Shown here: one piece after another, positions 50,601 through 62,729 of the stretch | How the letters are laid out: each line of letters opens with the position of its first letter | Numbering within the stretch: the first letter of the stretch is position 1 | Origin: Scatophagus argus | Lineage: Eukaryota > Chordata > Actinopteri > Scatophagidae | Assembly (NCBI RefSeq): GCF_020382885.2 | Contig: NC_058499.1 | Coordinates: forward strand, 4,212,001 to 4,276,000 | Reading direction: 5' to 3' | DNA length: 64,000 nt | Notes under the pieces: generated by a model | Databases searched by the model: none | The model's input: only the letters and a program-made list of their open reading frames with translations | Told to the model about the DNA's origin: nothing | Position numbers and translations under genes: made by a program

Positions 50601-51811
50601 GGGTGGTGCAGGTGCTGAGGGTGGTGCAGGTGTGCAGGATGCTGCTGCTCTCTAATGGTCGACTGGTAGACGGGCTCCTGGTAGTGGTTTGGGGCAAAGG
50701 GGTCGCTCTGATAAAGAGGTGGCTCTCGGTGGACAGACAGATCAGCCATGACGAGCTCATCTCTGGGACCTTCAGTGTTATAGCCCATGTTGTGATATGG
50801 CATCACATACTGCGCCTCAGGGTGCTGCTGGCTGGACTGGTACCTAGACAAGAGAGTGGGTGTGAGAAAAGAAGAGAATGGGAGGAAGATGAAGGTTAAA
50901 GGGACAAGAAAAAAGAAGGAACGAAACAGACAAATTACGTCTGTTCGACAAATTACGTCCGACATTCAATGGGGAGGGTGAACAGGCGAGTGAGGCAAAC
51001 TTAGAAGACAACACTTAGAAACATGCATGCACTGATACACACCTGTTTGTATTCTCTGCATTTCGTTCATTGCACGAGAACGTATGTCAGGCTAACTTTC
51101 CTTGCTTATTTGATCCTACAACATTCACTCGCTGCAACCACAACACCAAATTCGATTTGCGCTTATGTAAGGCTGACCAGAATGGAATGAAAATATACAA
51201 ACAATTTGACAGGAGTAGCAAAAACACTGTGACTGTGATCAAACACACGATGAGCTGTTCTTCAGGCAGATTCCATTTTAGGGGTGTGAAACTGGCTGAG
51301 TAGGAGCCACATAAGGTGCAGCTAAAGCCTGTGGCAAGTGATGGTTTAGTAAACTCTGGATAATGTAGTAACTTGTCAAATATTTTTAGGAAATGTCAAG
51401 AAATTACAGAATACATCTGATGCAATATCACCTCACTGTAAATTCTACTGTCAATTATTACATCTAATGTATCCTGCTTGAATTATACCACAGGGTACTA
51501 CTGATGTAAGCCGTTAATCCCACGTTATTAATCACATTCCCATTTGGGGGGCAATTTTTGATCATTTTGACAGGTTATTATCCGTATTAATTACACTATC
51601 ACTTGCAACAAGTAGAAATATAAAGTATATAGATAAGTATGATGTTGTGTGTCAGACGCCGTTTATTTTTCTGTTTCATGCATGAAAATGACGACGTCAA
51701 GAGGATAACATGAGAAGTTTCTCAGGACCTGCAGCCACCTCCAACACCAACTCACCACTGCTGAAAATAATCCGTAGGAACCGTCAGTGATGTATACTGG
51801 TTTTCTTCCAT
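47875..51811 (-). CDS. tdg: tdg copy B, thymine-DNA glycosylase paralog with poly-Gln arm
   Basis: Nine minus-strand exons in order: 51756-51811, 50521-50843, 49919-50121, 49670-49739, 48764-48899, 48542-48624, 48354-48448, 48096-48267, 47875-47981; 414 aa. The N-terminus starts [15 protein letters not shown]; exon 2 encodes a His/Pro/Gln-rich arm with 11 consecutive Gln. Exon 3 starts with an AT-hook-like KKKRGRPPK. The core holds GINPG (catalytic Asn198) followed by [13 protein letters not shown], keeping the human His pair, then [17 protein letters not shown] and [19 protein letters not shown]. Internal exon lengths (70, 136, 83, 95, 172 bp) equal those of copy A, so this is a tandem duplicate. 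The IKEE sumoylation-type motif is kept, but the protein stops soon after (SSITSS); the last exon of copy A, with GQWMTQSF, has no counterpart. Predicted nuclear, active base-excision glycosylase. Confidence 0.95.
50567..50598. repeat. CTG/CAG repeat coding for poly-Gln in tdg-B
   Basis: Ten CTG plus one TTG on the plus strand read as 11 Gln codons in tdg-B exon 2. Confidence 0.95.
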
Positions 51812-53329
51812 CTTAACTGTTGACTTATCTAAATACGTTAACATTCATTCTAGTGACAAAAGCATTAATACACACAGCAGATTTGACCTGTGTGGAGATT
51901 ACAGCACATACGGAACATCGCTGGCACAAAGAAGACGGATGGACGCCGCTACAGGAAGGTGGAAGCTTTAACGCTAGTTAACAGTAAGCTAATAACATTT
52001 CGCGGTTAAGCAGCTACCGGGGAAACAATGAATGAGTTTTAACGTTACAGTACCGAAACATAAATGTATATGAGCAAGCTAACATACCTGTCATACATTT
52101 TTGTCTTTAGTAAGGAGACAACGGTTGGGAATCTTCCCAAAACAAAGACCATTTAAACGCTTAACATCCCGTCTTGCTACGGTTGACTGGGGGCTTACCG
52201 CCACCTTTCGGTTGGGAGGTGTACTACATGGGTGAGATTAAAATGATCATAGGATGCCCGGTCATATTACACAGCGATACCAGACGATATTCTTTTGTAT
52301 ACTGAAATACACACGAGATTATAGGTTATCAAACGCAGACCGCAGACTTTCTACTGTTCTTTGTCTGTAACGCAGACCGCATGAGGTCGTACAAGCTGTC
52401 GCTAGATGGCGACGGATGTCGCATATATGAAAGTCTAACGTGCATTTATATCGTAGAAGTACGTAGCAGCCAAAGATTGTGTATTTTCGAAAGCACATCA
52501 CTCCAGAGTTGAAAAACATCTGCCACTTCAAAATGCTCACTAATGGTGAGTCCATATATGAGCCCCACGCAAAAGTTGTTTCCTTTTCTTTTCTTTCAAA
52601 AGTTGGAGAAGCTATTTACAATCCACCTCAACCAATAAATTCTCCAAAGCACCGTCCACAAATGCACAAACAGGCCACAGGAAACTGCATATTTGTGGTT
52701 TTCATACGTTTTGACAGAGTGAGAGATCACTCTTCATTTAAATTATTTCCGTGTTGGGTAAGCTAAACAGCGTGACCTGCTTGTGTGTCCCAATGACATG
52801 TATCACAGTGATCATCTGGGTTTAAAATGGTGAAATCAGTCTGATATTGTGATTTATTTAGGTGACAGTGAGTTAAACAAGGTAAGGTTTTACTGACGTC
52901 ACTTATATATTTTGCTCTCTCACCATCTTTTGTTTTAGCACTACAAACTGGCTATATCAGTGCTAACTAACACTGGAAGTGTGGCCTTCATGTCACTGGA
53001 ATGAACTGTTATCGTCAGGTGTTTAGGAATCAGATGCAGTGCATGTATGGTATGTGTAGTGTTACATGCACGAATTTGACACTGAAATGGTGGACATAAC
53101 TTAGCTAGAAAACAACTATGGTAACGCAGGCTCACACGTATGCCTCATTATCAGGACCGTACATCATAAAATTGGGAGGTATGTTTAATCATTATGAGGC
53201 AGAAAGTTCCATTTCTAACAGATTTTGTATCAAATTGAAAAGAAGAGCAGATATAAAATTGCTTCTTTCAGTTTTGATTTGTTTACAATTCACTTCCTCT
53301 CTTTATGTAGGCTGAGGAAGTCTGTGAAG
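51812..53329. promoter_or_regulatory. Divergent upstream region of tdg-B and uqcc6
   Basis: A minus-strand donor (GTATG at 52083-52087) marks a likely non-coding first exon of tdg-B around 52088-52140. The uqcc6 coding exon begins after an acceptor at 53310, so its leader exon lies upstream. Candidate donors are after 52545 and near 52758; neither is certain. No protein-coding homology is seen between. Confidence 0.45.
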
Positions 53330-54146
53330 ATGCCAGCCGGAGTGTCTTGGTCTCGTTACCTGAGGATGTTGGGAGCCAGTATGCTGGCCATGTTTGTAGG
53401 AGCACAGGTCGTCCACCAGTACTACCTACCTGACCTGGTGAGGGACAAAATTAACTGTTTTTTTTCCGCAGTGGCCTGTCTGTGTTTTCTGTAGATTAAA
53501 TCAATAATCAAGTCAGCAGAGTGTTGAGATGCGTTGGAATTAGCATGATGATCATTTTCAGGTTTAGGAAATACCAGAAAAATTTAGAAAATACCAGAAA
53601 TCTCACACCAGTGTTGTACATACTACTGGCTGTCAGTTGTACACGGTGTTGCTGTTATTATACATTGTGTATTTAGTGTTGTATTCTTCAGCTCTATAGC
53701 ACATATTTTCCTCTATTTCCCTTAATGCAATTTGACACTTAGGATGCAAAAGTGTTGATTTTACTCAGATGGTTTATGATCATACATGGGGATAAACCGT
53801 ACAGGTTTTAAACCATGTTGCTTTCATTCATCTGGGACTGCTATGTCAGAATTGGCTCCAAAAAGCTCAGGTGACAGTAAAACTAGAATGTAGATGTGAT
53901 GGCGTATTAGCAAAGGTTGTGCATGATGAGTATATAAAATACAAAGTACCACAATCCGTTTGGTTCAGTCCAGTCTTTCATTTATGTGTTGACAGTGCTT
54001 GGTCTTTTTTTTAATTTATTTTTAAGAGTATACCAGATATGCCACCAAAGCCTGGGGAGCTTAAGACAGAACTGCTGGGCTACAAAGCCAGACAAGAAGC
54101 TATTGCTGCATTGGAGCAGTTTAAAGCAGAAAACAAAGTGGACTGA
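53330..54146 (+). CDS. uqcc6: uqcc6 (BRAWNIN), complex III assembly microprotein
   Basis: Two coding exons, 53330-53437 (36 codons) and 54027-54146 (39 codons plus stop), give 75 aa against 71 in human C12orf73/UQCC6. The start MPAGVSWSRYLRMLGASM matches human MPAGVPMSTYLKMFAASL, and PPKPGELKTELLGYKARQ matches the conserved ELKTELLG block. A single hydrophobic segment (about residues 11-29) anchors it in the mitochondrial inner membrane, where the family supports ubiquinol-cytochrome c reductase assembly. The tail is charged. TDG and this gene are near neighbours in human 12q23, which supports the call. The intron phase falls right after LPDL. Confidence 0.95.
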
Positions 54147-54520
54147 TGGACACATCCTCTGTGACGGAGGAAAAGCCAGAGGCTGCCACGTGCCCTGGAC
54201 TGAAGTCATTTGTGGGACATCAGCAAATGGATGTTTTCTTCTCATGGAACAAATCAAGAGGAATAAAATGCTGCTCCACTGTGGTCTGGCTGCCCAGGAT
54301 AAGGTGGATAAGGATCTTATCCAGAAGAAGATTATTTGTTTGAAACAGCCATTTGTATCCCTCTGTTGTTCATCTCTTAATTATTTTTCTATGTGTGTGC
54401 ATTATCAGAATGCAAGAGAGTAAAAGTACTTCATAAACACAGAAACAGCTAAAGTCATTAAGTTATTCTATTCTGTTCAAAAACAAGATTGCTTTCCCCC
54501 TGCAGGCAAAATGCATTTGA

Positions 54521-54526
54521 AATAAA
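54521..54526 (+). terminator. uqcc6: Poly(A) signal AATAAA, uqcc6
   Basis: AATAAA about 375 bp after the uqcc6 stop; a second candidate lies near 54628. The next gene starts at 54791. Confidence 0.55.
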
Positions 54527-54790
54527 CATATAAAACTAAGCTTTTGTCTTTACTATGTGGTAAACATTGGCGCTCTTTACACGGAGATAAGTTATCTATG
54601 CCAAACATTCTCTGTTTCTAGCTGAAAAAATAAAGATTTTATGTTTTCGCTGTTTTGTATAATTTGTGTCAAATATTTGGGGGTTTTTGAGTGTTGATCA
54701 GAAAAGATGAGCTGTTACAAGCGGCTGCGCGTGCGCGTTGGTCATCGGCGTATCATAGCAACAAGTTTAAACAAAAGTGAGGTTGACAAG

Positions 54791-56187
54791 ATGGCGACGC
54801 AGAGAGAAAAAGACGCCGCTGATTATCTCAAGAAGCATAAAATTATCGAGCTCATGGACAACCTGACCAGCATGCTCTTCTATCACAGACCTGGTTAGAG
54901 TCTTTTTCCGTCCCTGTTAGTGACGCAGCGTCTCAGCATCCTGCGCGGACAAGCGCCAGGTGTTTACGGCAGCTAGCAAGCTAGTTTGAATTATACAGCA
55001 CACAGGTGACTACAGGTGATGAGGCGACAGAAAGTTTTTGGTTACCTTTTCAGTCACAGATGTGCTGGTTTAGGATTGCATCCGTCTCATCTTGATAATC
55101 GGGTTAATATACTGCAATGAACATAATATAAAATATAACATAAATAACAACATAACATAAAATATCACAGTTAGGCTTTAAGTGATAGTCTATAACCTAA
55201 CATGTAATACAAAACACAACATAAGACTCTTGTTGCCATGGGTCTCACAATGTGAGGTTACTGCAAACACCTGTTAACAAATTGTGTTCCTCTCACATGT
55301 ACCCACAAAAATATCACTTTTGCGTGGTTATATTTCTATTCATTGTATTCTGTTGATATTGTTATTCTGTATCCTCGTATTCTGGTTGCTGCAAATCTTC
55401 CCTCAAGGGTTCATCAATTTAGCCTTTTTCACCCAAAACACAGGAGTGATTTATTGTGGTTGATCTAAATTCATTCAGAGAATCCCAGAGAGTTTCTCAT
55501 CGAGCAGCTGGAACAGCTGAAGAGTTCTCAGCAAACTGGTGTGATAGGACCAAATCTGTTCAACAACTCCAACCTTGAAGCAGTCTTCCGGATACTGGAC
55601 CCCACTGATCAAAAATACATCACTTTTTCCCAGTACAAGCACGGTGAGCACGGGACATGGACACTGCACATACACCCTCAGTATAATTAAATACACAAGA
55701 CAGATTTATATTAGCAAGAGTACTTGATAAAGTGATAAATATTATTCTCATGCATTTATTTGCCAGGTATTTATGCAGTCTTTCTATATTAGAAGAATTA
55801 ATTCCACCAATTAGATGTCATAGGAAGTATTCATTCATTACCTGTTGGTACTTTTAAGTCAACCATTTATTATTTCATACAGAAACTTTTAATGTAATAA
55901 TATTTTTAATAAAATGCTACTGTGGACTAAAACAAATATTCACAGAGTTTTCCCCACAGCTCTGACCACACTTGGGATAAAAGACATTAATGAATGCCCT
56001 GAGGGTGTAAATGAAGACAAAATATCCCATGAGACCTTCAAGGCAGAAATGTAAGAGCAGCTTGTAAAATCTAAACACTAGACAAGAACAACATTCATCA
56101 GAATTTTAAAATTCTAATTTTGTCTTGTTTTGTTGGTACAGGAGACAAGGCCTGCAAAGATGCTCAGCAACATTTAAACACCCGTGA
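54791..56187 (+). CDS. efcab10: efcab10, EF-hand calcium-binding domain protein 10
   Basis: Four exons: 54791-54893, 55479-55643, 55960-56050, 56142-56187; 134 aa. The N-terminal half is a docking/dimerisation-like helix pair (DYLKKHKIIELMDNLTSMLF, then HRPENPREFLIEQLEQLK), as in RIIa/DPY30-type proteins. A degenerate EF-hand region follows, with NLEAVFRILDP and KYITFSQYKHALTTLGI. This order and the sequence match vertebrate EFCAB10. The EF loop (DPTDQKYITFSQ) lacks a full set of acidic ligands, so calcium binding is doubtful. Exon 1 ends at a weak donor, GTTAGA, but the Glu codon it forms with exon 2 restores the conserved RPENPREFL. A ciliary role is inferred from the family, not from this sequence. 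Confidence 0.9.
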
Positions 56188-56547
56188 AATCTGAAGTCTT
56201 TCAACTGATGTTTTTATTCCATCACATGTTGATATGCATTTAGATGTTGTCGTTGTGACTGGCCTTTGTGTGGAACAAATGTATTTAATTATTGTCATGA
56301 AACTGCTGATGTTAATGTGAATTACAATTCAATCATTTTCACTTTCATTTAAGTATGTGGCAGCATTTTTATACTGAAGTCAACATTTGTTTACTGATGT
56401 GAAATTTATTTGAAAAACTACAAGTTGCTTTGCCTGAAGAAACAGCATCCTGTCAGGGTACGAGACGTGATGAGACATAGCAGATCCTAACTCGGCGTCT
56501 CAGTTCTGATTTATTTATTATTTTGTGTTCCTGCTCTTACACTGAAA

Positions 56548-56553
56548 AATAAA
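56548..56553 (+). terminator. efcab10: Poly(A) signal AATAAA, efcab10
   Basis: AATAAA 360 bp after the efcab10 stop, upstream of the samm50 promoter. Confidence 0.55.
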
Positions 56554-56928
56554 ATTCCTAGTGGCTCTGACTGTGTTACTTTAAAGTTGTTAAATGTAAA
56601 AATACGTTGTTATTACATAATACATTTAATAAAAATACGTCCTGATGTTCCAGTGTAATATAATATAGGGTTATAATTACAGTACTAGCACAGCTACAAA
56701 AAATAGTTGTAGTATACATTCATTATTTTTACAGAAATCCTTGTTATTTTGCAGCGTTGATGTGTTGAATGCGCACCAGCAGAGGGCGGGGCCAGGAAAT
56801 GACATGGCCGCCTCCATATACGGCGCTTTTTCGCCTCTCTCCGGTTACTTGTAGGTTAAATTAGTTAGTCTTTTTTCCACACCAACTTTCGGCCGTATTG
56901 ACCGGGACACCGCCCCACGGAGCTTAGC
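56554..56928 (+). promoter_or_regulatory. samm50: samm50 promoter and 5' UTR
   Basis: AT-rich at first, then turning GC-rich, with GCGGGGCC and CATGGCCGCC-like sequence near 56787-56812 before the samm50 start. No TATA box is clear. The first exon is partly coding because ATG 56929 lies only 21 bp before its donor. Confidence 0.5.
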
Positions 56929-58722
56929 ATGGGCACCGTCCATGCCAGGGTAAGGAAAAGTCCGCTCACCGTGTTAGCTTTGAGTTTGACCTCTCAGTGG
57001 GCTCAATGGGTTATCTGACAGTGGCTGCACAGAAAAGGCCCACAGTGTTCAACAAGCTTGAGCGTTCAGATCTGTGACAACAAACTTAATCGGAAACCTG
57101 CTAAACATGTCTTTTCTAACTTCAGAGAGTCCAGTCACTGACAGTAACGACAGATGCGAGCGGCTCCTCCACTGACTGTAGTCCTCCTGCAGACTTGGAA
57201 ACAAATCGTGTTTACTTCACTTGTTTACTTACCGTTGTTTTTGTCCACTGATCTAAAACTGAGCTGTAGCCAGCACCAAACTAGTCAAAAATATAACTAG
57301 GATGCCCAAAAAAGCATTTTTGTAAGTTAAATAATGAAAAATGGGGTGTAACAGGGAAATAAAAAGCTTTGTACGTTTCCTTTAACCTCTTCTCATCTGG
57401 TTAAAATTCTGATGCTAAAATAAAGTAAAACTCAGTTGGTTTTACTCTTGTGTTTACCTGTTGGTCTGTCTTTCATCTTTCCAGGTACATGCTTCTCCCA
57501 GTGTGATGATGTGCTGCTTTTCTCTGTTTTATGTCACTGTAAACTGAATATCGGAGAGTAAGCGAGACATTCGAATAGTGAAAAGCAGTGAGGCGTCTGC
57601 TGCTTAGCATTTGATTCTGACTTTTCTCACATTTTGTGTGGCAGAGCCTGGACCCTCTGCCCATGCGAGGGCCCGAGCTGGGAGTTCAACCTGACGACAT
57701 TGAGGCTCCAGAGATTGAGCAGGAGCCAAAGCAAGAAGTTCTTGAAAACAAGGATGTAAGATTACAGACGGTTAACTTTTAGCACAACCTGAAGGTTTAG
57801 CTTTAACGTAAAATGAATATGCTGCATCTTGTTTTGGGTCGTCTTAATGTTCTTGCTGCTGTACTTCCCTCCTGTTTCTCAGGTTGTCGTTCAACGAGTG
57901 CACATAGACGGGCTTGGGAGAACGAAGGAGGACCTGCTGACTCATGAAATCTCTGGAGTCTTCCGGGCAAAGAACTTGATTGATGTAGGAGCACCCAACT
58001 GTAGTATTCAATACTTGTTCGGTTTCTGCTCATGAGTAGCCTTTCCTGGCATCAACACGTGGTTCAATTTGTTGTGCAGGTGATGCGAAAGTCCCATGAG
58101 GCCCGACAGAAGCTGCTGCGTCTCGGGATCTTCAGAAAAGTCGAAGTTGTTATTGACACGTCACGAGGTACTCACAGGCACTTTCCATGTAAATGCAGGA
58201 CTCGTAATGATTCATTTTTTGTGTTAAACCATGAAACCTGATCTCATCCTGGTCTTTTAGGTGAGGATGCTCTTCCTAACGGCCTCGACGTGACATTCGA
58301 GGTCACTGAGCTGAGACGGATGACGGGCAGCTACAACACCATGGTTGGAAACAACGAAGGAAGCATGGTGAGCACTGTGACGGCTGCTGTCACCATCTAC
58401 TCATACGGTCATACGGCGCTGCAGTACGATGGTCTGCTGGATTCTGTAATGATCCTCTCCAACGTTGACTTCACCTTTAGTTTAAAGCACTCGTATAACA
58501 CAGTGGAAACCCTGTTCACCTCACCTGCTTTAATTTCAGGTACTGGGCCTGAAATTGCCCAATGTTTTTGGTCGGGCAGAGAAACTAACCTTCCAGTTCT
58601 CCTACGGCACCAAAGAGACATCCTATGGCCTGTCCTTCTTCAAACCCCAGCCAGGGCACTTTGAACGCAAGTAAGATATTCAGAGAGTAATGTTGATGTG
58701 TAATTCTATTTGGCTTGTTATA

Positions 58723-58756
<34 letters not shown>

Positions 58757-61700
58757 GAAGGTTTACCCTCTTGCTATATGTTATGCCATATGACTGCAGG
58801 CAGATTAGGTGATTCTGCTGGTACTTAAACTTCAGTGAGGAGGTTAACGTCTGAACAATCTGTGTGGTAACCACAGATGAATATACGTTGTAATCACAGT
58901 CCTTCCAAGGTAACCTTCTTTTCTTTTGTTCGCTTTCAGCATCTCCCTCAACGTGTACAAAGTAACCGGTCAGTTTCCCTGGAGTTCACTGAGGGAGACA
59001 GACCGAGGCGTCTCCGCAGAACTGAGCGTAAATGCTCCTCTCCTTTCTGTTTGCGGGCCTTTTTATACAGTTAAAAATGTTGCTCTAATCTAATTCCCTC
59101 GCCTCTTTGCACAATCCATTAAGTTGTATACAAAATGAGCTGAAAAGACCTTCTTTTCCTTTGTCTGGACTGGTGCCTTACTACCAACTTACCGCCCACA
59201 GTTTCCTTTGCTGAAAACCAGCCAAACCCTGAAGTGGGAGGGGGTGTGGAGAGAGCTGGGCTGTCTGGCTCGCACTGCATCGTTTGCTGTCCGGGAAGAA
59301 AGCGGTCATTCCCTCAAGTCCTCGCTTTCGGTATTTGTCTATTTTACACTGAAAATTTGTCTTGGAAATAGCTGTGGAGCTTCATTAATTGCTCTAATAT
59401 GGAATTAATGGCAAAGCCGTTAGTGCTTAAGTCAAGGATTCAAAAGATTTTTACACTACAATTTGAATAGTGAAGTATTCAAGGAACTTTATTGTCATAC
59501 CAGCTCACATTCACATGTTTATGGTACGAAATTAGGACTCAGGTCCCGGGAGCAGTGAGTGACTATAAAAAATATAAAAATATAAAGTACGAATAGAAAA
59601 TAAGCCAAACAGAAAATAGAACATAAAAGAATATAAAACTACACATTTAAATAAGCTAAACCTTAAATAAGAAGCTGGTTTTAACATATAGCAGCCTAAG
59701 TATGCATGTGCAAGTGTGTGCAAGTATGAGGTAGTCCAGAAAGTAGTCCTTAAATTGCACTTGTGAGTCCTTAATATTGCACTTGTGTATTGCACTTGTA
59801 GGATAAAGAATAGTAGATTTGAATTATGTTGAACTGCGGTAACAGACTGATTATCCAACAAGATGCTCTGGTAATAAACTAGCATTTAGCAGTAGTTGTG
59901 TGAATGCTGTCATTTTGTTTTACAGCACGCTATGGTCATCGACACCAGAAACTCCTCCATCCTTCCCAGGAAAGGAGGCCTGTTGAAAATCCATCAGGTT
60001 TGTCACTAAGAAACACTCACACTAAGAACACTAAGAAATCTGAGCTTATTTTCATATGCTGCATGAAAATAATATGAATGAGCTTAGACATCGAGTTGAT
60101 GTTTTTGTTGTGCAGGAACTCGCTGGTTATACTGGGGGGGATGCCAGTTTCCTGAAGGAGGACTTTGAGATCCAACTCAACAAAACTCTCTTCTGGGACT
60201 CAGTGAGATTCTACACTTTGCATTTCAGCCATTTGGAAAATTATTTTGTCTAAGGACACTTCACAAAGTTTAACTTAAAGCAGTTTCATCCAGCCTTTGG
60301 CATAGTCCTTCTTTAGCCAAGCATGCTTGGTTCTTCTTAGGTGAGTTTGTTGTGTCTGTTATTCTTTCCCAAACCCTTTGACTTTCTCCCCCAGGTCCTC
60401 TCTGCCTCACTGTGGGGCGGTTTGCTCCTGCCCATTGGTGACAAGCCAACAAGCATAGCAGACAGGTACAGAAATACAGTGTATCACCCCATTACCATGA
60501 TCCATAAGACCAGGGCTTGTCAAAGGTTGGACACTATTAGTTCAACATCAGACAAAGTCATGCTTGAGCCCAGTTTTTTTAAGTTTTAAAGAATTAGCCT
60601 TTAGTCGTTCCTGTTTACAATGTACTCATCGACTTGCAGCTGACACCAGAATACTGTGATACTGAAGATAACTTACAAACCTGATAAGTGGCAGGTTTTG
60701 GAGTATAAGGGTCTTTTTTTCTATGATTGCTTTTCTATTTCAGAGCAGATTTATGGGTGCTTATTTGTGATGAACACTGCAGATATTGTGTACTTTATAT
60801 CATGGGAAAGTGTCAGGTGGCAGAATTCTCTGCTGCTGGTGAATAATGAAATAGAGACTTCTGTCAGCCGACAAGGTTTTTATTTTCTTTGCAAAGAAAA
60901 GGTCAGTCAGCACACGAGCGGTCAGAATGATTGAAAGACCCCGAACATGGGGAGACCTAAACATTCATACCTGAGGAACGCCCCTAATGTATGTTTCACA
61001 TCCTTCTGTGTGCCGCAGGAGTCGGTGCCTCTACTCAGAGTGCTCTTACATTTTTCCGTGTACTGTCGGCATTGGCATCGACTCCCTGGGGTGTGACTCA
61101 CACCTGGGGTGTCCTGCAGGATTTTGGTTTAAGGTCTAGACATGATAATTTAAAACACAAAAAGACCTGGTATCTTGGTAAGAAAGCCAGGATGTGGGAC
61201 GTCCCATGTGGGTGATCACGAGGAAATTGAAATTATCACTACACAGGCACACTGAAATCTAAAAATAAGTGTATAATGTCTATGTGTGCAAATTTGACTA
61301 AGTTAGAGTCAATTCATTCTTAAACTGCTGTATGGGTTGGTAAACAGGCCAAATCAGTGGGCCAAACTATATTAACAAAGTGACCTAACTGTTTTCTGTA
61401 TTCAGAGAAAGTTCATGGCTGTGTTATGTGTTGTATGTCTTGTGTGTTTTTGTCGGCCTCCTAGGTTCTATCTCGGTGGCCCGACCAGCATTAGGGGATT
61501 CAGTATGTACAGTATGGGTCCACAAAGTGAAGGTGAGACATTAATATGCCTGAGTTGCTTGGTAACCAAACTGAAGTATGACGGTTAATCCAAAGGTTGT
61601 GTGCTGGTTTTACTGGTATGGCAGGCGACTACCTGGGAGGAGAGGGCTACTGGGCTGGAGGCCTCCACCTCTATACGCCTCTACCCTTTAGACCAGGCAG

Positions 61701-62729
61701 GGGGAGCTTTGGTGACCTCTTCAGAACTCACTTCTTCCTCAATGCCGGAAACCTTTGTAACCTTAACTATGGTGAGTAGTCGGAAACAAGGCCAACGCCG
61801 CTGTAATGACAGTTAAAGGTTTGTGTTTGATGGACCAGATCTTGACATATTAGGAACTGATTTCTGTCTGGTAGGGTCAGTTTGAGTTTCTAATCTCACC
61901 CTTATCTAGATAAAGTTTGCTACAGGGCGCCCTTGTTTTCTGATAGGCTGAGGTTATATGTTTGTTTTCGCTCAGGTGAGGGGCCACAAGCTCATTTGAA
62001 GAAACTGGCAGAATGCATCCGCTGGTCCTATGGACTGGGCATTGTGTTACGTTTGGGGAACATTGCCAGGCTGGAGCTGAATTACTGCATTCCCATGGGA
62101 GTCCAGAGTGGAGACAGGTAGGACTGGTTAGGCTACCTAATAGCTGTTTTCAGACGAGATGGTTTTGAATCTCACCTATTGGATTTACTGTAAAGGTCCA
62201 GTGTGTGGGATTTATTGGGAAAAATGGAATTTAATATTGCTAATTATGTTTCCATTAGTGTGTAATCACTTGAAACTAAGCTCTGTTGTGGTGTTAGTGG
62301 CCAACACAGGGAAGGGCCAGGCAAAGCATTTCCAGCTGGTTTCAGTCTGCCACCTCACCGCTAGATGCCACTCAATCCTACACACTGAATGAACACTGGG
62401 TTAACTTAACATCCCGTAGACTACAAACAAACAGCAAAGTATGAATAGATCTTGATGAAGACCTTGTTCTAGCAGATGCTTTCACAATAAAAAGCTTTTC
62501 TCTGTCATTGCGCACACACTGTAAGAACACTCTTTTGAGAGATTTTGCATTTCTAATGTCCTCAGCATGCAACAAAAATAACCAGATTCTTGGTTTGCAG
62601 TGATCTGAATCAGAATTCCTTTATTTATTCTCGAGGGGAAATTCTTTAAACAGACTTCATCGGATTTTCTCTGGTTCTTGCAGGATATGTGACGGGGTCC
62701 AATTTGGAGCTGGAATCAGATTCCTATGA
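56929..62729 (+). CDS. samm50: samm50, mitochondrial sorting and assembly machinery 50
   Basis: Fifteen exons: 56929-56949, 57645-57755, 57883-57984, 58080-58167, 58261-58367, 58540-58670, 58940-59027, 59202-59330, 59926-59997, 60116-60202, 60395-60465, 61465-61532, 61625-61771, 61976-62117, 62684-62729; 469 aa, exactly the human length. Residues 1-7 are MGTVHAR. The POTRA domain (about 45-125) includes [19 protein letters not shown] and [17 protein letters not shown]. The Omp85-type barrel (about 150-469) includes [44 protein letters not shown] (the conserved RGF motif of loop 6) and the terminal beta-signal FGAGIRFL. It inserts beta-barrel proteins into the outer mitochondrial membrane and links to MICOS at cristae junctions. 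No oddities; all residues of the family signature are kept. Confidence 0.99.
58725..58753. repeat. (GT)n microsatellite
   Basis: About 14 GT units in samm50 intron 6. Confidence 0.9.
59472..59885. repeat. Probable interspersed repeat in samm50 intron 8
   Basis: Begins AAGGAACTTTATTGTCAT, followed by GGTACGAAATTAGGACTCAG, an A-rich stretch and several short TTGCACTTGTG repeats. This composition is typical of a common fish interspersed repeat. Class not determined. Confidence 0.45.
62193..62392. repeat. MITE-like element with imperfect terminal inverted repeats, samm50 intron 14
   Basis: The left end AAGGTCCAGTGTGTGGGATT and the right end (reverse complement CATTCAGTGTGTAGGATTG) form imperfect inverted repeats about 200 bp apart. 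The interior contains GCCACCTCACCGCTAGATGCC, a block I recognise from a widespread fish repeat. Non-coding. Confidence 0.65.
62608..62655. repeat. Short repeat tail fragment
   Basis: GAATTCCTTTATTTATTCTC followed by GAGGGGAAATTC resembles the tail of a common fish interspersed repeat, just upstream of the last samm50 exon. Confidence 0.4.

Noticed and set aside
54146-54423. ORFs downstream of uqcc6
   Set aside because: They lie in the uqcc6 3' UTR; no conserved motif.
58290-58664. 124-aa plus-strand ORF
   Set aside because: It is read-through of a samm50 exon into its intron; the next exon is in a different frame.
60860-61215. Possible retroelement in samm50 intron 11
   Set aside because: Somewhat GC-richer sequence with short ORFs but no terminal repeats, polymerase motif or recognisable family.
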